Assembly: GCA_027578815.1 (NCBI GenBank) | Contig: JANBTH010000072.1 | Span: forward strand, 1,957 to 40,146 | Direction of reading: 5' to 3' | DNA length: 38,190 nucleotides | Origin: Coemansia sp. RSA 1804 | Lineage: Eukaryota > Kickxellomycota > Kickxellomycetes > Kickxellales > Kickxellaceae | In this document: in pieces, positions 36,901-38,190 of the stretch | How the letters are laid out: each line of letters starts with the position of its first letter | Numbering within the stretch: position 1 is the first letter of the stretch | Position numbers and translations under genes: made by a program | Notes under the pieces: model-generated | What the model was told of the DNA's origin: nothing | The model's input: the letters and a program-made list of their open reading frames with translations, nothing else | Database searches by the model: none

Positions 36901-38190
36901 TCCGCAGTACGACACCTTCGGCGAGGGCATCATTATCACCGCGCACAGCGAGCTCAGGTACTACCTGTCGCTGATGAACCAGCAGCTGCCGATCGAGTCG
37001 CAGCTCGTGTCGCGGCTCGCCGACTCGCTCAACGCCGAGGTCGCGCTGGGCACCGTGCGGTCGCGCGACGACGCGGTGGAGTGGCTCGGATACACGTATC
37101 TGTATGTGCGCATGCTGCGCAGCCCGGCGGTGTACGGCGTGCAGCCGAATGCCGCTGCGGATGATCCTGCGCTGGCCGTGCGGCGCACGGACCTTGCGCA
37201 CGCGGCGGCCGTCGAGCTCGAGCGGTGCTCGATGGTCCGGTACGACCGCAAGACCGGGCGGCTGCAGCCGACGGAGCTGGGCCGCGTCGCGTCGCACTTC
37301 TACATCAGCCATCGGTCGATGGCCGTGTACCAGCAGGACCTGCGCGCCGACGCCAGCGACATCGACATGCTGCGCGTGTTCTCGCAGTCGGACGAGTTCC
37401 GGCTGATCCCCGTGCGCATCGAGGAGCGCGTGGAGATGCAGCGGCTTCTCGAGCGCGTGCCGGTTCCGATGCGCGAAACCGCAGACTCGCCGGCGGCGAA
37501 GATCAACGTCCTCCTCCAGGCCCACATTGCGCGGCTCGGACTCACCGGCTTCGCGCTGGTGTCGGACATGACGTACGTCACGCAGTCGGCCGGGCGCATC
37601 TTCCGCGCGCTCTTTGAGCTGTGTGTGCGCCGCGGGTGGGCGCGTGCCGCTCGGCGCGCGTTGGACTGGTGCAAGCAGGTGGAGCGGCGCATGTGGCTGG
37701 CAATGTCGCCGCTGCGGCAGTTCGGGCGCGACTGTCCGCCGGATCTGGTGCGCGCGGTGGAGCGCAAGCCGTTCCCGTGGACGCGGTACCTGGATCTGAA
37801 CGAGCAGGAGCTGGGCGAGCTGGTCGGGTCGCCGAAGGCCGGGCGCGTGCTCCACCGACTCGTCCATCTCGTTCCGCGCGTGGAGGTCAGTGCACACGTG
37901 CAGCCGCTCACGCGCTCCCTTCTGCGCTTCGAGCTGCGCGTGACGCCCGATTTCGAGTGGAACGACGCGATCCACGGGGCCGCCGAGATGTTCTGGATCT
38001 GGGTCGAGGACGCCGACGGGTCCGCGTTGCTCCATTCGGAGCCGTTTGTTCTGAAACGCGCGTACGTGCGCGAGGAGCATGTGGCTGAGTTCACGTGCAC
38101 TCTGACTGATCCCTTGCCGCCGCAGTACTTCGTCACCGTCACAAGCGACCGCTGGATCGGCGCAGAGACCCGTGCGGCGGTGTCGTTCAA
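33914..38190 (+). CDS. BRR2: U5 snRNP RNA helicase Brr2, 5' part (runs off window)
   Basis: Brr2 is the Ski2-like helicase that unwinds U4/U6 to activate the spliceosome. The window holds the first 1425 codons of about 2150. The N-terminus keeps the plug-like NSNLVLPSDR and the GVYRPRTQETR segment. An acidic low-complexity region (about 200-260) and a PWI-like region follow. The N-terminal helicase cassette has Walker A APTGAGKT (640-647), DEIH (753-756), SATLPNY, and motif VI QMLGRAGRP (989-997). Winged-helix, ratchet and Sec63 parts follow up to LPPQYFV and SDRW near the cut. All catalytic motifs are intact, with no intron or frameshift. The start is ATG 33914; an in-frame TAG lies just upstream. 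The second, inactive cassette is beyond the edge. Confidence 0.97.
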   Translation, partial: MAEEFTEEHKKLYQYAGNSNLVLPSDRTKTSAGRRGERGKDMESLWGKIDPHEMGAQVRPDATAPKKTSNKTKTNKQKEETREMELAQERKRNRREQRALRTNYGYSSILAATEDIEGVYRPRTQETRRIWELILAQSRQYLGDQAPEVLMSAADEALLLLKNEEMREGDKKREIESVFGTKVNEVEFSRYVQLARQITDYNVDEEDGSGAALPTGSEAIDVDESGVAVVFGGSDGDEDEDDEMVGEGVGGRGNGGGGTTSYVVDSAESDEESEEDEETARVQADGLTEAGVDGNGVAHRAEADGDDEAGGYRTVIHGYSEKNAKRLNQRNEERARLSALSAAAKPTTVSFGAHDADAMDTTDQTPNTVSGDELDKDAAVSSGKLDARSVDAFWLQRRVGKHYTDPVVVQEKTRDATRLLSNRKIALGELENDLAELFDYEHFDTVQILVSNKDLIVWCMRLARAEAEDDTEQLEEIQEEMRELGLSWIIALRNGEDDNKALAGQKAAAKTSTTDAGTKPKAESDLKTAIVSEPATTYMPTQKINLLELAFAQGGHLMTNEKWIPPKGAVKVVMNGYEEIRVPAPEKLPPVGDDEQLVQISSSLPDWAQAAFANHTELNRVQSRVFPAAFESDDNMLICAPTGAGKTNCAALTMLRTIGQFRDPESGHVDLDGFKMVYIAPMKALVAEMAGSFGKRLAPLGLKVAELTGDSQLTKQQIAETHLIVTTPEKWDVITRKGGEGSYTALVRLVIIDEIHLLHDDRGPVLESLVCRLLRTQEQTQERVRLVGLSATLPNYEDVAAFLRVPRDRGLFHFDARFRPCPLQQEFVGITEKKHIKRLERMDQVCYDKIQRHGGQSQVLVFVHSRKETVRTAQRLRDMAVEAGKTDMFVKSGSASSEILREEADATKDKGLRDLLPFGFGCHHAGMSRTDRRLIEDLFADGHVKVLVSTATLAWGVNLPAHTVIIKGTQVYSPEKGCWSELSPQDVLQMLGRAGRPQYDTFGEGIIITAHSELRYYLSLMNQQLPIESQLVSRLADSLNAEVALGTVRSRDDAVEWLGYTYLYVRMLRSPAVYGVQPNAAADDPALAVRRTDLAHAAAVELERCSMVRYDRKTGRLQPTELGRVASHFYISHRSMAVYQQDLRADASDIDMLRVFSQSDEFRLIPVRIEERVEMQRLLERVPVPMRETADSPAAKINVLLQAHIARLGLTGFALVSDMTYVTQSAGRIFRALFELCVRRGWARAARRALDWCKQVERRMWLAMSPLRQFGRDCPPDLVRAVERKPFPWTRYLDLNEQELGELVGSPKAGRVLHRLVHLVPRVEVSAHVQPLTRSLLRFELRVTPDFEWNDAIHGAAEMFWIWVEDADGSALLHSEPFVLKRAYVREEHVAEFTCTLTDPLPPQYFVTVTSDRWIGAETRAAVSF

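Noticed and set aside
35702..38080. 792-codon minus frame opposite BRR2
   Set aside because: Shadow of GC-rich BRR2; no motifs, and the plus strand carries all helicase motifs.
1..38190. tRNA genes, rRNA genes and CRISPR arrays
   Set aside because: No A/B-box pairs, rRNA cores or spaced direct repeats were seen on either strand by eye.

Overview
The window is nuclear DNA of a fungus. The FunK1 protein kinase and the Ato/GPR1 acetate-channel homologue are fungal families. The spliceosomal helicase Brr2, kinesin-8 and the nuclear-encoded mitochondrial proteins Atm1, Tim44 and uS14m show it is eukaryotic. Genes are compact and nearly intron-free, with GC-rich coding sequence (extreme in the kinesin and the second half of BRR2) separated by AT-rich spacers. 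A YbeY endoribonuclease is also present. This fits an early-diverging, Zoopagomycota/Kickxellales-like fungus, but that placement is inference and was not tested.

Layout. 1-2.4 kb: an 8-bp tandem repeat at the very edge, then a xylose-reductase-type aldo-keto reductase and a spacer. 2.4-4.4 kb: a SulP anion transporter with a STAS domain (minus). 4.8-10.2 kb: an accessory island of three kinase-fold genes. They are a FunK1 kinase broken by one extra base in an A7 run, a short divergent kinase bracketed by ~120-bp inverted repeats that carry a promoter-like palindrome and TATA box, and a pseudokinase that has lost the catalytic Asp and metal-binding Asn. 10.9-14.6 kb: kinesin-8 and, tail to tail, YbeY. 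15.8-16.5 kb: an Ato/GPR1/YaaH protein followed by a ~4.5-kb gene-poor region holding a perfect G-quadruplex motif and structured repeats. 20.9-25.9 kb: three genes for mitochondrial proteins, ATM1 (minus), uS14m (plus) and TIM44 (minus). 26.4-33.3 kb: a secreted Cys-rich peptide, a lysine-rich microprotein, a secreted GH20 enzyme with a LamG-like tail, a newly inferred two-exon 55-aa membrane microprotein divergent from it, a second secreted small protein and a second lysine-rich microprotein. 33.9 kb to the end: the 5' two-thirds of BRR2, cut off by the window edge.

How the genes relate. Most neighbours are independent housekeeping genes. ATM1, uS14m and TIM44 all act in mitochondria, and YbeY is expected to, so 14-26 kb is enriched for mitochondrial function. 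The most unusual material is the kinase island with its repeated palindrome, and the small orphan proteins between 26 and 33 kb. Start codons were chosen as ATG throughout; several longer open frames begin only at TTG or GTG and were trimmed.
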